Notes under the pieces: model-generated | The model's database searches: none | Seen by the model: only the letters and a program-made list of their open reading frames with translations | What the model was told of the DNA's origin: nothing | Shown: piece after piece, positions 20,800 through 33,479 of the stretch | Layout of the letters: every line of letters starts with the position of its first letter | Numbering within the stretch: the stretch's first letter is position 1 | NCBI GenBank assembly: GCA_030704615.1 | Contig: CM060733.1 | Coordinates: 26,226,001 to 26,290,000 of the forward strand | DNA length: 64,000 nucleotides | Origin: Takakia lepidozioides | Lineage: Eukaryota > Streptophyta > Takakiopsida > Takakiales > Takakiaceae | Direction: 5' to 3' | Made by a program: the position numbers and the translations under genes

Positions 20800-21180
20800 A
20801 GGAGCATGGTATCAAAAGATAGATGTATATTTTATGTCTTAAAGATTTGTAAAGATCAATGCAAATGGTAATATCTACATGACGCATGTTGGCATTTCAT
20901 TTGTTATTATTGCATTGTATGTGGATGATGCTATTTTAATAAGTAATGATATGCATATCTTGAATTATGAGGTTAAAACATCTTTCAACATAGTTTGAGA
21001 TGATCATGGAGAGATCCATTATTGTTTAAAAATACAAATGCATCGCCATTGAGAAAAATGGACCATTCTCTTTAGCCAACGCAAATACATTGATGACATC
21101 TTGAAACGTTTCTCGATGGAGGAGTATAAGCCTGTCCACATCTCATTAGATACTAATATCTAACTATCTTTTTCATTGAA
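20800..21180 (+). pseudogene. Ty1/Copia reverse transcriptase fragment
   Basis: Plus strand reads ALYVDDAILISND, then FNIV...DDHGEIHYCLKIQM, the YVDD-box region of a Copia RT, with in-frame stops. The downstream part degrades near 21180. It is in the opposite orientation to the relic at 16.7-17.3 kb and therefore a separate insertion. Confidence 0.8.
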
Positions 21181-22789
21181 AGATAATAGTGTCTTCAATG
21201 CGCATGCATGTGCCTGTGGCGGGGCCCACGTGTAGCAGAGCTGGTCTTGAAGGGTGGGAGCGCCCCTACCCGTCGGAGGGTCTGCTGCGGCTCGGTTTGC
21301 TGCTGGGTCTGCAAGGCAATGAGGTCTGCGCATAAAACATTAGTTATTTCCATGGTTTGTACACAACAAGCATTCGTGTCTTTTCCGAATCGATTGCGTG
21401 TCTGAAACCACTCCGGGAACAAAACTTCGCTGTCGAAGTTACTACTGGAGAGTCGCAACGGACAATGAAGGGGCACGGGGGCATTTCTAGTGCCGGATAG
21501 AAGTTGCGTCAATGAGTCCGCAGTCGTTGCAATAATTGCGGTTATTTAATTCAATTACGTAAATTATAAAAATTTAAAAAGCGGCAATTACAAGTGGTTA
21601 TAATTACTTCACATGCGACTAGAAATTTACATTCTTATTAGATTTAATGGAATGAAAATATTTATTCATTAAAATGAGTATACAGTCGAGTGGGCGACTC
21701 CATAAACCACTGCGAATTGATTACACCCGGGATTAGGGGGCACATTTGTTGACGTGTGTTTCACAAAAAGAGATGAACAATGAAAGTCCGTCAGGGAATA
21801 CATATTTTAATATGTACTGGCTCCACCTGGAAGTGACATGGATGGCCGTGCTGCGAGAGGCTGGATGGAAGAATGCGGCCCTGGCCGAGTGAATGCGAAT
21901 CCAAACTGTGGAGGGCCTTCGTATACTGCGAGTGCATGTAGTGGCTTCTCAGAAGTGTGTGACATCAGGGTCGCGGTCAGAGGAGGGACGCCATAGCTCG
22001 TAGCGCAAGGAGGGTCGGTTGTAAGCAGCAATGGTGAAGGCGGTGGTCCTCGTGCAGGATCGCCATGCCATGGAAGTGAAGTGTCTGCTTTGGGACTGAA
22101 TTCTCTGCAGTCCACACTCAGATCAAGAAGCTGGAAGAAGCGCGGAGGGTCCATTGGATAATCTGGTCTGTTTTGGAGAGTTTGCTGGAGGGTCCACTGA
22201 CTCTCCAGAGTCTGCTAGAGGGGGTCCACTATGTAGTCTAGTCCACTTTGCATAGTCCACTGAAAGGTCCACTCTACGTGTAGAGTGGACTCCAAGTCTA
22301 TTGTGGGTCTGCCCAGTCCGTTGGAAGGTCCGCCGCCATAGAAGAACAAGGACTTGGGAAAATTTCAGAAAGAACCAGAATTGATAACACACATTACCAC
22401 CTGACAATAATTGAATAGTGAACCTCATGCTCATTATTCATTGCTCTTAACCACCACACTACCCACTACAGACTACCACAACAAGCATTCATGTCTTTTA
22501 CGACTGAGGAAAGAACTCATTTTGAGTCGAAAATGATATAAAACAGGGACTCGACTCAAGTAGTAAACGACTAGTTGTACAACAGACATGGAAGTTGTAT
22601 CAGACATCCAATGATTGGAGTGCTAAAAACCGCAAACGCTTAAACGACTTTGAAACTTTAATTCCGATTATTGCTGGAGTAACCGGGCTAGCCGCCCGTG
22701 TGTCTGACTTTTTGGGCTGACTTTGACTTTTCCCTCCGCATGAGGGAATGACTCAGTGGACCGCGATGACACATGGACGTCCGAATTTA
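21181..22789. other. Gene-poor stretch with GTCCACT-rich repeats
   Basis: No gene recognised. Between 22145 and 22330 the motif GTCCACT/GGTCC recurs many times and includes a perfect 11-bp-stem hairpin (22267-22290, GTCCACTCTAC and its complement). Confidence 0.5.
22385..22480 (-). repeat. tRNA-derived SINE-like head, minus strand
   Basis: Shares AACACACATTACCACC (22386-22401) and the A-box-like complement of TTGCTCTTAACCA (22441-22453) with the copy at 17696-17790. The B box is decayed. A GTCC-rich repeat lies next to it in the same relative position as in the other copy, so both belong to one family. Confidence 0.5.
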
Positions 22790-24178
22790 TTGAATATTGT
22801 AAGTTAGCTCGTTGGGTGGATCTGGGGTGGTTTGGAGTGACTTTGACAAGTTACTGCTGGTGTGGCAGCAGGAAAGTACCCAAAAACAGATAACAAGATG
22901 AAGAGAAGAAATGAACACTTTTCCGACCCCAGTCAGTGGGGGAACAATAGAGATTAAAATGTGAGTGCTTGTTCGACTACAGAGAGAAGCAGTTGCATCT
23001 CATAATTGGAACTACTATTAAGTAGGGTTGGGGTGTTTTCTGGAAAAACCTCACGCCGCCAGTGCCAGCTGCTAGCAACAAGGCTGAGAGATGTATTCAT
23101 GATCTATACACGGGAAATGATAGTTGAGGGACCAAGATAGAGGTCCAGATTTATGTTCAAGTTCAGGCTGAGGGATCAATAGCTACAAGAAATCAGCTGG
23201 AGTACATGGTCAATTGTTGCAAGTGGAAACAGTAGCGCTACTATCACAATTAATAGAATGAGGTGCTGCTAATGTTCAGGCACCTTCCTCAACACATTTT
23301 CAGCCTGTTTTTCCAAGTAGGGTTGGGGTGTTTGCTAGAACAAATCTAGGCTGTCATCGTCAGCTGCTAGCAGCAAGACAATGATGTATGCATGATTTGT
23401 GTATAGGCATGGATAGCTGAAGGAGCAGGGATAGAGTGTGGGTGCAGATTCACCCAAGAGGGCTGGGCTTCAAGCTCCAGATTGACTATGTAGCTACAAG
23501 AAACCTGCATAAGATTGATGGTCAACTGGCAGCAGCGGCACAAATAATAAAATCAGACACTGCTAATGAAGGCATCTACTTCAACACATTTCACCTTGTT
23601 TTTCCCTCTTATTCGAATCGCCCTAAATTTCCATGTTGAATTCTGCAAGTTAGGTAGTTGAGTGAATCTAGTTGACATGATACTGCCAATGTAAAAACAA
23701 GAAAGTATCAAAAAACAAGTAACAGAGATGAGGAGAAGTTGTGCCCCAGTCAATGATGGGACAACTGAGGCAAAAAGGTGAATGCCTGTTACATTTCAGA
23801 GAGTAGCAGGCGCAATTCAGCATAGGAACCCGAACTAGTGTGATAAGCTGAGTTGGGTGTTTCCTACAACAAATCTAGGCTGTCATTGTCAGCTCCTAGC
23901 AGCAAGGCAAGGATGAATGCATGATTTGTGCAGAGGCAATGATAGCTGAAGGAGCAGGGATAGAGTGTGGGTCCAGATTCATCCTAGAGGGCCAGATTTC
24001 AAGCACAAGATTACCTATGTTTCCTTGTGGATCAATGGCTACAAGAAACCTCCATGGGTAGATGGTCTATTCCGTGGAACTCGATCTGTCACTGAAGTCT
24101 TGCATTATGAGGATCACAACTGCTTGGCAACTTACTTGCATGAGGCCTTGACTCTTAGGCAATCCCCAAAGCAATAGT
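22790..24178 (+). pseudogene. Two decayed PDF-motif (OSB-type) gene fragments in tandem
   Basis: Two units, each with a first-half PDF exon (about 22795-22960 and 23640-23772), a conserved intron and a second-half exon (about 23446-23640 and 23975-24178). The second unit reads IHPRGPDFKHKITY, then LWINGYKKPPWVDGL, matching the PDF motif of organellar single-stranded DNA-binding OSB proteins. The first halves carry stops or lost tryptophans (WGNNRD for WWDNRG). The last exon runs on into SVTEVLHYEDHNCLATYLHE and stops at 24178; this tail is shared with 8428-8480. OSB proteins guard organellar DNA against recombination; these copies are unlikely to work. Confidence 0.65.
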
Positions 24179-24607
24179 AGCTTTAGGGCTGCTTTTTTAC
24201 TTTGGTTTTTTCATTTTGTCCCATAAGCTCTTTGAGTTTTTCACACATGTAATAAAGTACCATTTTGTTTCAATTTGTTTCATGGCATGTCTTTCATCAT
24301 TTTCGCATTTCTAATACATGATTAGTTCTCTTGTATGGCATTACATGCGTATGTACTAGTCGGCTCACTACAAACACCAAAACTTCAAAGCATGAACCAC
24401 TATGAACGATTGTTCAAGTAATTTCGAGCACTTCATTTAGAGTAGTAAAGCAGTGGTTGCTCCGACTTCCGTAGTCGCAGTTGCCACTGTGCATGTAACA
24501 CTGCAAGTTATGTGGTCGACTGCCACGTGGCGCCCCAGGCCCGTGGCCACGTGGCAGCAGTGTTGCTCGTCGCGACACCGCCACGTCGTCGTCCACGTCC
24601 GCGTCCG
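24179..24607. other. Spacer between opposed PDF/PPR relics
   Basis: The first 85 bases are shared with 8530-8615. The rest shows no features. Confidence 0.45.
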
Positions 24608-27480
24608 CTAAGTCTGATGAGAGGGCAAAATAGGCTGAAATAGGTCGAAGAAGAAGGTGCCCTCACCACATTTTCCTCGACCTTGTGTCATGACCCATGG
24701 AGAATTTGATTGACCATGCACCCAAGAGGACCTCTTGTGTGTGCGAGGTGTGTGCTGCTTCCACATGGAATTGTAGGCGATCTGAAGCTTGAAATCCGGC
24801 CCTCTTGGATGAATCTGGACCCACACCGCTCCCTACTCCTTCAGCTATCCATGCCTCTACACAAATCATGCATACATCCTTGCCTTGATACTAGCAGCTG
24901 ACAATAACACCCTAGAATTATTCCAGCAAACACCCCAACCCTACTTATCGCACTAGTTCCTATGCTGACTTGCGTCTGCTCCCAACAACATTCACCTTTT
25001 TGCCTGGATTGTTCCACCATTGACTGTAGTCGGAAACGTATTCATTCCAGAGCTTCTCCACATCTCTATTATCTGTTTTTCGATACTTTCTTGTCAACCA
25101 CATTGGCAGCAACATGTCAAAATCACTCCAACACCACCATAGATCCACCAACGAGCTAACTTGCAGAATTCAACATGAAAATTTAGGGACGACTCTGATA
25201 GCAGGGGTTAAACAAGGTGAAATATGTTGAAGAAGGTACCTTCATTAGCAGTGGCCTTGTTCTATCAATTGTGCTACTGCCGTTGCTGTTTCCAATTGAC
25301 CATGTACCACTTGTAGCCGTTGTGCTATTGAAGAAGGTGCCCCCCCTTCCCCCATCATTTGATCATAGGTCTCCAAAGCCTCCATACCATGCCCCTGTTG
25401 TGCATACCCTGCAAGCATCGCGTTCCATGACACCATATTTGGTTCAGCCATAGAGTTGAAAACTCCCTTCACATCCTTAATGCACCCACATTTGGCATAG
25501 ATGTCCACCAGGGCAGTGTTCAGGATGACATCTGGTATAATTCCAGCTTTGACAATGTCACCATGGACCTCTTTTCCCTTTTCTAGAGGTCCCAGGCTTG
25601 CACATGCATTGCAAACATGCGCAAGCGTGATGTGGTTGGGCTTCATCCCTTTGCGCAGCATTTGCTCATAGGTCTCCAAAGCATTCCTACCACACCCATG
25701 CTTGGTAAATCCTGCCAACATTATATTCCACGTGATCAAAGATCGCTAAGGCATTCTGTAGAAATCTTGGCGAGCATCCATGATGCTCCCGCACTTAACA
25801 TGCATGTTCACAAGGGTGTTGAGTAGAAAAAACATTTGGCATGAATCCACTTTGGATAATGTGAGTGTGCACATGATTCCAGCTTCCAGACCTTGCACTT
25901 AAGCAAGAGACAAACATACATATCTGAATCTGCTGAAATGCCTCATTGGTTTTAAGTCTGTAGAGCCTTTGTCAGTCCGCCTGCCTCACAAAGCATCTTC
26001 ACATGCCCTGCAGAAGAGGCATTGTGGACTCCCTCTCTAGATCCTCTTTCAGAAGGTGCGGTCATGGTTGAGGTGCTTGATTTTATCAACTGTGCCGCTG
26101 CAGCTGTTGCCTTTAGTTGGCCATCTATCCATTTAGGTTTCTTGTAGCTATTGATCCACATGGAATCATAGGTAATCTGGAGCTTGAAGTCCGGCCCTCT
26201 TGGATGAATCTGGACCCACACTCTATCCCTTCTCCTTCAGCTATCCATGCCTCTGCACAAAATCATGCATTCATCTTTGCCCTTGCTGCTAGCAGCTGAC
26301 AATGACAACCTAGGAAACACCCAATCACACTAGTTCCTATGCTGAATTGCGTCTGCTACTCTCTGTCATCTAATAGGCATTCAACTTTTTGCCTCAGTTG
26401 TCCCACCATTCACTGGGGTCAACAAAATATTCATTCCACACCTTCTCCTCATCTCTGTTATCTGTTTTGGATACTTTCCTGCTGGCACATCGGCAGTGAC
26501 TTGTCATAGTCATTCCAAACCACCACAGATCCACCCAACGAGCTAACTTACAGAATTCAATATGCATCTCAGGGCCGAGTCTGATGAGAGGGCAAAACGG
26601 GCTGAAATAGGTTGAAGAAGAAGGTGCCCTCATCTCATTGTCCCTGACAATTCAATATGCATCTCAGGGCCGAGTCTGATGAGAGGGAAAAACAGGCTAA
26701 AATAGGCCGAAGAAGAAGGTGCCCTCACCACATTCTCCAAGGCCTCCATACCACGCCCCTGTTGTGCACACCCTACAAGCATCATGTTCCACGTGATGAA
26801 AGATCGTTGAGGCGTTCTGTTGAACACTTGATGAGCATCCATGCTGCTCCCGCAGATAACATACATGTTGACAAGGGTGTTGAGTAGAAAAATATTTGGC
26901 GTGCACGTTGAATAATGTGAATGTGCACCTGCTTTTTAGCTTCAAGGCCTTTCATCTTGATGCACTTATGCAAGAGACAAACATACGTATCTGAATCTGC
27001 TGAAATGCCTCCTTGGTTAAAAATTAGTTGAGCCTCTTTCAGTCAGTCTACCTCACAAAGCATCTTCACATGCCCATAAGTGCCAGAAGAGGCATTGTGG
27101 ACTCCCTCTCTTGATCCTCTTCCAGAAGCTGTAGTCATGGTTGAGGTGCCTGATTTGATCAATTGTGCCGCTGCAGCTGCTGCCTTTGGCGATGCAACCA
27201 TGCACCTCTTTGCATCTGGTAATCTGACAAGCATTCACCTTGGTACATTTCCAGCTCTGAAGATGTCGCCATGGACCTCTTTCCCCTTTTCCAAAGCTGC
27301 CAGGGCAGTGTTCAGATTGACATTTGTACCTATTACTTTGATGATATCCCCATGCACCTCTTTGCCCTTCTCCAGGGCTGCCAGGCTTGCACAAGCATTG
27401 CAAATGCACACCAACATGATGTGCTTCCCTCATCATTTTCTCATAGGTCTCCAAAGCCTCCATCCCATTTCCCTGCCGTG
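24608..27480 (-). pseudogene. Decayed PDF-PPR fusion genes (two or more copies)
   Basis: Minus-strand order from about 26640: a first-half PDF exon (WNEYFVDPSEWWDN, 26394-26450), an intron, then one open frame (26215-25952) that reads IHPRGPDFKLQITYDSMWI, KKPKWIDGQLKA, a Ser/Thr linker and GHVKMLCEAGGLTKAL. This last part matches residues 61-78 of the intact PPR-DYW protein (FGDVRTLCKEGRLTEAL). PPR repeats follow (25739-25245: NACASLGPLEKGKEVHGDI, NTALVDIYAKCGC). Further fragments lie at 27463-26630 (same linker, then PPR) and 25180-24608 (PDF exons). Stops and frameshifts are frequent, and no DYW domain remains. The parent gene apparently joined an OSB-type PDF motif to PPR repeats. Confidence 0.7.
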
Positions 27481-27494
27481 GAGGTTTACTATTT

Positions 27495-27535
27495 CATGAG
27501 CCCATGAGCCCATGAGCCTATGAGCTCATGAGCGG
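27495..27535 (+). repeat. Short minisatellite, about 10-bp unit
   Basis: Four units of ATGAGCCC/ATGAGCCT/ATGAGCTC in succession beside the PPR relic. Confidence 0.8.
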
Positions 27536-29334
27536 GCATCCGCGGAATTGGAATTTTCGTGCCTTTATTGACGGTATTAGGTCCTCATACCTCGATAATA
27601 TGGTATGTTTCTCCTGGTCCAGGATGCGGACTGAGGTATTTTGGCGCCGTTATTCCACGTCACGACTGTAAAAACATTGTGCAGGACAGGAGAGAGACAC
27701 AAACTTGTAGCCCTCACAAGCCATTATACTGACAGGGTAATATATTTAGGGTTAGACGACAGTTGAACTTGCAAACCCCATTCAACACAACATCAACCCC
27801 ACATTGACATGACAGAAAATTGCCATACACGCTCGAAATACAAACATCAGGAAACTAGAAGTTTTTATTTTGTACAGCGACAACTCCGAGCTTCCATCAT
27901 CAGAAATGGACCAGTGCAGCATAAGAAACCTGTGGAACTGTAGATGCATATATTGGTACAAATTTCTTTTCATATCGTTTTTGATCTTAAGGCAGATAGT
28001 TTAGGCATTGTATTGCCAAAGTAGGGCAGTTTGCGAGTTATCTGGGAATCGTTGGTAAAGCACGTAGGAATTTAGATTATGTCTGAGATGACCATGGAGG
28101 AGCTCTGACGTCAAAATGACCGTAGGGAGCTGCATCGACAACGAGTTAGGCTGCTAATTCGGTACCAGTAACGACAACATGCACCTGTTCGAAACAATAC
28201 ATGACGACTGTTCCAGTCCCGGATTGCGATCTCTCTATTATCCCGCCTTTCAAGTCCAGTAAGAGCACGCGGCGAGGAGTCTTGGCAATTGGAAGAAACA
28301 ATCTGTACAGCGATGAAATATCGCGATAAAGCAAGTGCTGCATCGGAGCAAACGATGGGTGAAGGAGCTTCCCGACGAAGTTTTGAACTCCTCAGCAATG
28401 CAAAGTGTGTAGGAGGAAACTCCAGATGATCTATGACCCAGTGGCAGGGCCAAAGACCCCCTGGGGGCACCACCAGTATTTTTACTGCCAGGAAGCGGCA
28501 GACTGCCTATATGGCGAAACCATGGAAACCAACCAAAGGTGTGGTTTTTCTTCCCCAATTCCCTTGAGATTTTACATGCAGCTATGGGACATCTAATTAT
28601 AATTTGTCACCAAGTTTGAGGATTTTTGGAGGTGATGAGAGATGGCATCAAATTATCACGCCGGAGGCAGTTGTGAAAGGCGATTGAATGGAATTCTAGT
28701 TCATCCAATGGATGAAATCTGGAAATTCGACCTGCAAGCTGGAGGGATGAGAAGACAACCTAGCGCCAACTGGTCATCCATTAGATGGATGAAAAACCAG
28801 ATTTATCATTAACACCAAGATTTTCCATCCATGGTTATTATTTTATGGTGTTCTATCGTTTTTAAATTATAGATTCATCTAGGAAATAATAGTTTAAGAC
28901 TATCATTCACTAGTTTAAGAGGCCCCAAAAACACAATAAAAGAAGAGCAAGCTCCTCTTGTTCTTCAATCTAGTCTCATTTCCTTGTTTTGGCCTCTTGC
29001 TTGTGTAGTTAGTTTTGAGCTTGATGGAGCTAGTTCCTAGAGAGTTGAGCTTGTGGCTCTCTAGTATTAGAAGCAAGCATAGTGAGAGCAGGATAGTCCT
29101 AGCTCAAGGCCTTGTGGCCATTTGAGGCAAGAAGTAGAGGAAGCGCTCCATTTGATGCATAAATTTGCGTTAAATGTCAAAGTCATCCGAATAACAGTCT
29201 ACCAATTTTCTTTATATCGTCTTCAAATTCATCTTCCAACTTCAGTAAGTCAACTTCTTCCTGAGCGAAATCATCAAAATTATCGACAAATGCATTGCAA
29301 CCAACTCGTGGGTTGTCAGGCCAATTTTTTGACA
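27536..29334. other. Gene-poor region with palindromes
   Basis: No gene recognised. Two hairpins around a CATCCA core, TTCATCCAATGGATGAA (about 28700) and TCATCCATTAGATGGATGA (about 28775), stand 75 bases apart. The stretch at 28950-29110 repeats GAGCTTG. Confidence 0.45.
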
Positions 29335-29344
29335 ACTAGCACAC

Positions 29345-30085
29345 GCTAGTCCAAATTCCGTGACCCCAAACGCAACGTCGAAGACTTATCAAAATGCCAA
29401 CAATCGAGAATACCCTCTCTATCTCGATTTGGCTACAAGGAATCCCTAGGATTTGTCGTGCTAGATATGCAATCGTCGGGAACTGCCCCTCATGTGCTCT
29501 CCACCATTCCAAAGGTTTCTCGCATGCTTCCATAGGAACTTGCATATGCCGGAAACATGTAATATATATCATTAATATGTGACTCGAAATCCTACCATAA
29601 ACATCATGAGTTGAAATTAAAATATTTATGATAATCCCATTTTTTGGGCCAAGTAATGCAAGCTTGAATGGCGGCTTTGAGCAATTTTAATTGATATGCC
29701 AAAATAACCATCTCCAATTTTCTCATCCTTCGTAGAATATTGGCACGTTTTGCTTAGTGCATGCCCAAAACAAGCACCTTCAAACGGAAGAAATAGATCC
29801 AGCGCTTTGCATTTTATGACCATTTTCAGCCTAAAAGTCATGGTTTGCAAATTTGTACCCTCATCTTTCACATAACAAAGAATTTTGTTTGTGAGGTCAA
29901 ACCTGTCAAGGAGTGCACGAAGCTGAAGTGATAGGCCTGCACCGGTGGTGTCATTGGCATGATCAAACAATCTGACGGTTATATGTCTCGGGTCCCAATT
30001 TATAGGCAAAAATTAATTACCAAAATACAGGTATCATGGGCATCCATGCTCATCCATAAGTCAAAGGTAGCAGTGGCTGTACTAC
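29345..30085 (-). pseudogene. hAT transposase relic
   Basis: The minus strand carries a FDLWMSMDAHDTCILVINF block (about 30080-30020), then RHITVRLFDHANDTTGAG, YVKDEGTNLQTM and CFGHALSKTCQY (30009-29626), and finally the hAT dimerisation domain PLEWWRAHEGQFPTIAYLAR followed by IPCSQIEIERVFSIVGIL (29530-29400). These are the RNase-H-fold core and C-terminal domain of BED-type hAT transposases. The blocks lie in different frames with intervening stops; the N-terminal BED finger was not found. It could not have driven the 586-bp hAT element in its present state. Confidence 0.85.
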
Positions 30086-31959
30086 ATTCAAAAATATAAT
30101 GACGGACATAAAGCTGTAAAGTGCGTTCTACCATGGCCAGGAGAACCTCTTCAGTCAACATTCTTCGAGATGGAAAACAATACGTGGGTCTCGTCTTAAT
30201 TCAAACCTTCAAGTTTGTTACACTACTTAGGGGAAGTATCATTTGACAATGAGCAACACTAAAGCCTTGAGAAATTCTTTTTGCTGCTCGTCTTGTTTTT
30301 TGTAGAGCTTTGACTTCCAAAAAATTGGGAAATAGTACATGGTGTAACCTTAGTGCGTTTCTTGTGCGACTGTCTATCACTAAACTCATGAGACACGGGG
30401 TTTATGCGCTGAGCAGCAAGTTCGTAAGTGTACCTATTGGTCACCTTTGCAATTTTTAGCAGCTACTGTGAAATCAAAGAAGACAAAGATAAGCAAAGCG
30501 GAAACGGCTGTGTTTTTCCTTTTCAGGGTCCAACCACACTGTGCGTTCTATAAGTGTCAGGGAGTGGAGTGTCTTAATATTTCGAAGACATAATAACTGT
30601 TTACTACTTTTTTCCTTTCCTAGTCATAGTTCAAGAGAAGCAACGACGTTAGGCTGTGACCCCAGGCCATAGGTTTACGCTTGTACACGTGGCTGAATTC
30701 ATGGCCCACGCCACATCATCAACTAGTAAGGGTGTCTATTCCCGTGGACAAGGCTCCCCTATTGCTGCAAAACAAATTGGAACAATGTGGAAAAAACATG
30801 CATGTAACATTGAAGATGAAACAATGTTAAAAAACATGATTTTAGCATATAAACTGAAATTGGTACTGGACTTGTACACTTAATACAATCCGAATGATAG
30901 AAGAGAATAATGTGTCAAAGATTTTAAGTGATTTTTTCAAACTACGAATAGAACATATTTTATGTCCACCTATCCACATCTCACTACAAAAGAGTATCAA
31001 CCTTTGTGTAAGACAGTGTGGGCTGGTGAGTATTATCATTTTGTTTGGGTTTACAAAACATCACGTCAAAAAAAATGTAGTACAAATGTTTGTACGGGAT
31101 ATACTTCCATCTCTTTGGACAATTGCAATTAATTGTCACCATGATGTCATATGTCTTACCCTACAAATCAGATTCGCAGATGACGATTGTGTATACATGT
31201 ACATATCGTGGATGAGAAATACCAATGAAACAACCCCAAGTCTCTTATATCGTTTGTACTGCAACATGATAGAGAATTCAACAGTACAATATGCAGCAGA
31301 GACCATAGGAAAGTATGGGGTTGCTGCAAAATAAGTGTGCGTTGATGCACTTGTTTTTCAGCCCCCACCAAAACGAAAAATGGGAAAAATCAAAACAACA
31401 GTTGTTTTGGGGGTACATGTTCAGAAAGTAAGCATCACTTGTCTCCTTCTCACCATATTTCCTTCTCTTTGGCCGAAAGTCAGATTTACTTGCAGCCATT
31501 CCTATCACTGTGCAAAATTGTTAAGCACATACATTTTCCCAAATAGTCTTTTGGACTACTGCATTGAGTGTCATCTGCATACAATACAATTAATTATAAT
31601 CAAGTATGCATGTAGATGACAGATTACAATAATGTTTTCATAGTAGTTTTTTCATATCATTATGGATGTGATGACTAGTGTAATAATACCATGGCCAGTT
31701 TAACAATTTAGGTCAGCTTTTTGGCAGTTAATGTTTGCTCAATCAATCAACTAATACCAGATAGCATATGCAATCTAGCATAATTGCATCTAAGTTACTC
31801 TGGTCTGAGACCCTTTTTAATTGGAGCTCAACGTACTACAAAAGCATTTAAGACGTCCAGCTGCTACCACTGCTACTATAAGACCAATGTAATTATATGG
31901 CATCATTGAGTGATGTTGTAGCAAATAGCTTTATCTAAAGTAAAAAATATATGACGCCT
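30086..31959. other. Stretch with ORFs of no recognised family
   Basis: Several open frames of 60-150 codons (for example 30894-31334 on plus) show no motif I know. AT-rich and probably decayed transposon DNA. Confidence 0.4.
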
Positions 31960-32115
31960 CCAGAAGGGAGCGTAACTTATGGTGTCACTTCACCACAAGG
32001 GCTACTGCCTTCCAGCTGAAAGGTGGACACCTTCATGATACATCAGACCGTGGTTTGAACCCACAACCACATCCAACGTGGTATGTGCCCATTGCCACTG
32101 GGCTACATGCTGGTT
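31960..32115 (-). mobile_element. SINE with tRNA-like head joined to the dispersed core
   Basis: On the minus strand: A box TAGCCCAGTGGCAATGG (32107-32091), B box GGTTCAAACCAC (32061-32050), then GTCCACCTTTCAGCTGGAA, GCAGTAGCCCTTGTGGTGAA and AAGTTACGCTCCCTTCTGGA. The second half matches the 80-bp element found elsewhere in the window. This copy shows that the dispersed core is the 3' module of a tRNA-derived SINE. Confidence 0.7.
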
Positions 32116-32397
32116 GTCAGCCTTATCTACAATTTAGCAGTACTACCCACATATGAGTCAATATCCTGGCAGCTCTATAGTCAACTTGTCATTCAAGGAG
32201 AGTGTAAAAGAACATAGTCATAAAGTCTATATAAAATTATGTTATATATCATATTCAAAGGCATATCTTATATTTCTATTTGATGTATATAATAACTATG
32301 TTAGGGTTTTCATGACAACTTAGAACTCAGTTGCATTGAGAAATAAAATAACAATATAATTGTAGGTAGTATCATAAATACCATGTCAGCCACCACA

Positions 32398-32700
32398 CAC
32401 TATAATAGATTGCGGCTTTTACGTCTCTCTGTGTTATGACTGCAAATGCAGTTATAGAAGCCATTTACGACTTCCTGACTCTGAAAACGTAAAAGCCTAG
32501 TCAGTTGTGACATGGCAGATATGACTCTCCAGGCTGGCTGTGACGTGGCGCCTGAGCAGCTGTGGGGGTAGTCATACACGCTCATGACTGAACGGACAGT
32601 GTAGTCCATGTCAGCGGCTGTGCCAGAGTGACACGTGGCAGAGTGTTCGCTCTACTACGGGCGTGCTAATCCAATTGCAACATGTGGCGCGTTGCAATTT
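32398..32700 (+). mobile_element. CACTA-type transposon left end
   Basis: Starts CACTATAATAGATTG, then GGCTTTTA, almost the same as the end at 39937. Direct and inverted ATGACT/TGCAGTTAT-like motifs follow in the next 250 bases, as in CACTA subterminal regions. No matching right end was found in the window. Confidence 0.6.
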
Positions 32701-33479
32701 TTACACGCGGTCCCTCAGCAGGTTGACATGTGTCATGATGGGTGAATTTTTGGGTGTATTGCTATTTTATTTCATTTTTTGTATTTCCACCGCGTGGTGT
32801 AGTACCATTGGAGAGTGAAAATAGATGCAGTCATTATTATGACTATGATAGAAGTCATATACATGTCTATTACAACAATGAAATATAATATATAATACAA
32901 ACAGGACAAGGCAGCAAGATATAACAGCGCCAAGCTGAGCAAACCCAAGAGATTGTACACCATTTCTATTTATCAATCTATTTATCATTATCATTTTTGT
33001 CGCGATCTAAAAATACATAAAATAGTCACATGTTCTCATGTGAATTATATTGTCTAATTATAACACTTTGACAAGTGTTCAACCTAATCTTCTAACTACT
33101 CATGTATTCCATCAATCTGCAACCCATCAAAAACTAAGGCTTGCATGGCTTTAAGAATCACAAAAGCAAGGACATCTGTTTGTTTTCCAAGTTCTTGCAT
33201 AAGATGCACCAACCAACATTGCATTGTGAGACACTCACTCACTATACTCCGAAGCGTCCAAGGAAGGTCACTGAGCAACCTGCCAAGGTGGAAACAATTA
33301 AGAGAATTATCTAATACCATACATGAAAAACCAATGCCAGTGTTGTTTATGGTAACTTCTATCCCATGGACTCATAAACAAACCAAAGCAAACAGGTTGG
33401 TGTGTGTTGGCGAAGTCAGATACTTCACAAAGAAACGTGCACTTAAAATGAGAGCCAGGAGGATAGGAAGCTCACTCAC
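32701..33479. other. Gene-free stretch
   Basis: Nothing recognised on either strand. Confidence 0.45.

Noticed and set aside
31960-32115. True tRNA gene
   Set aside because: A and B boxes are present but no cloverleaf acceptor or anticodon stem; it is a SINE head.
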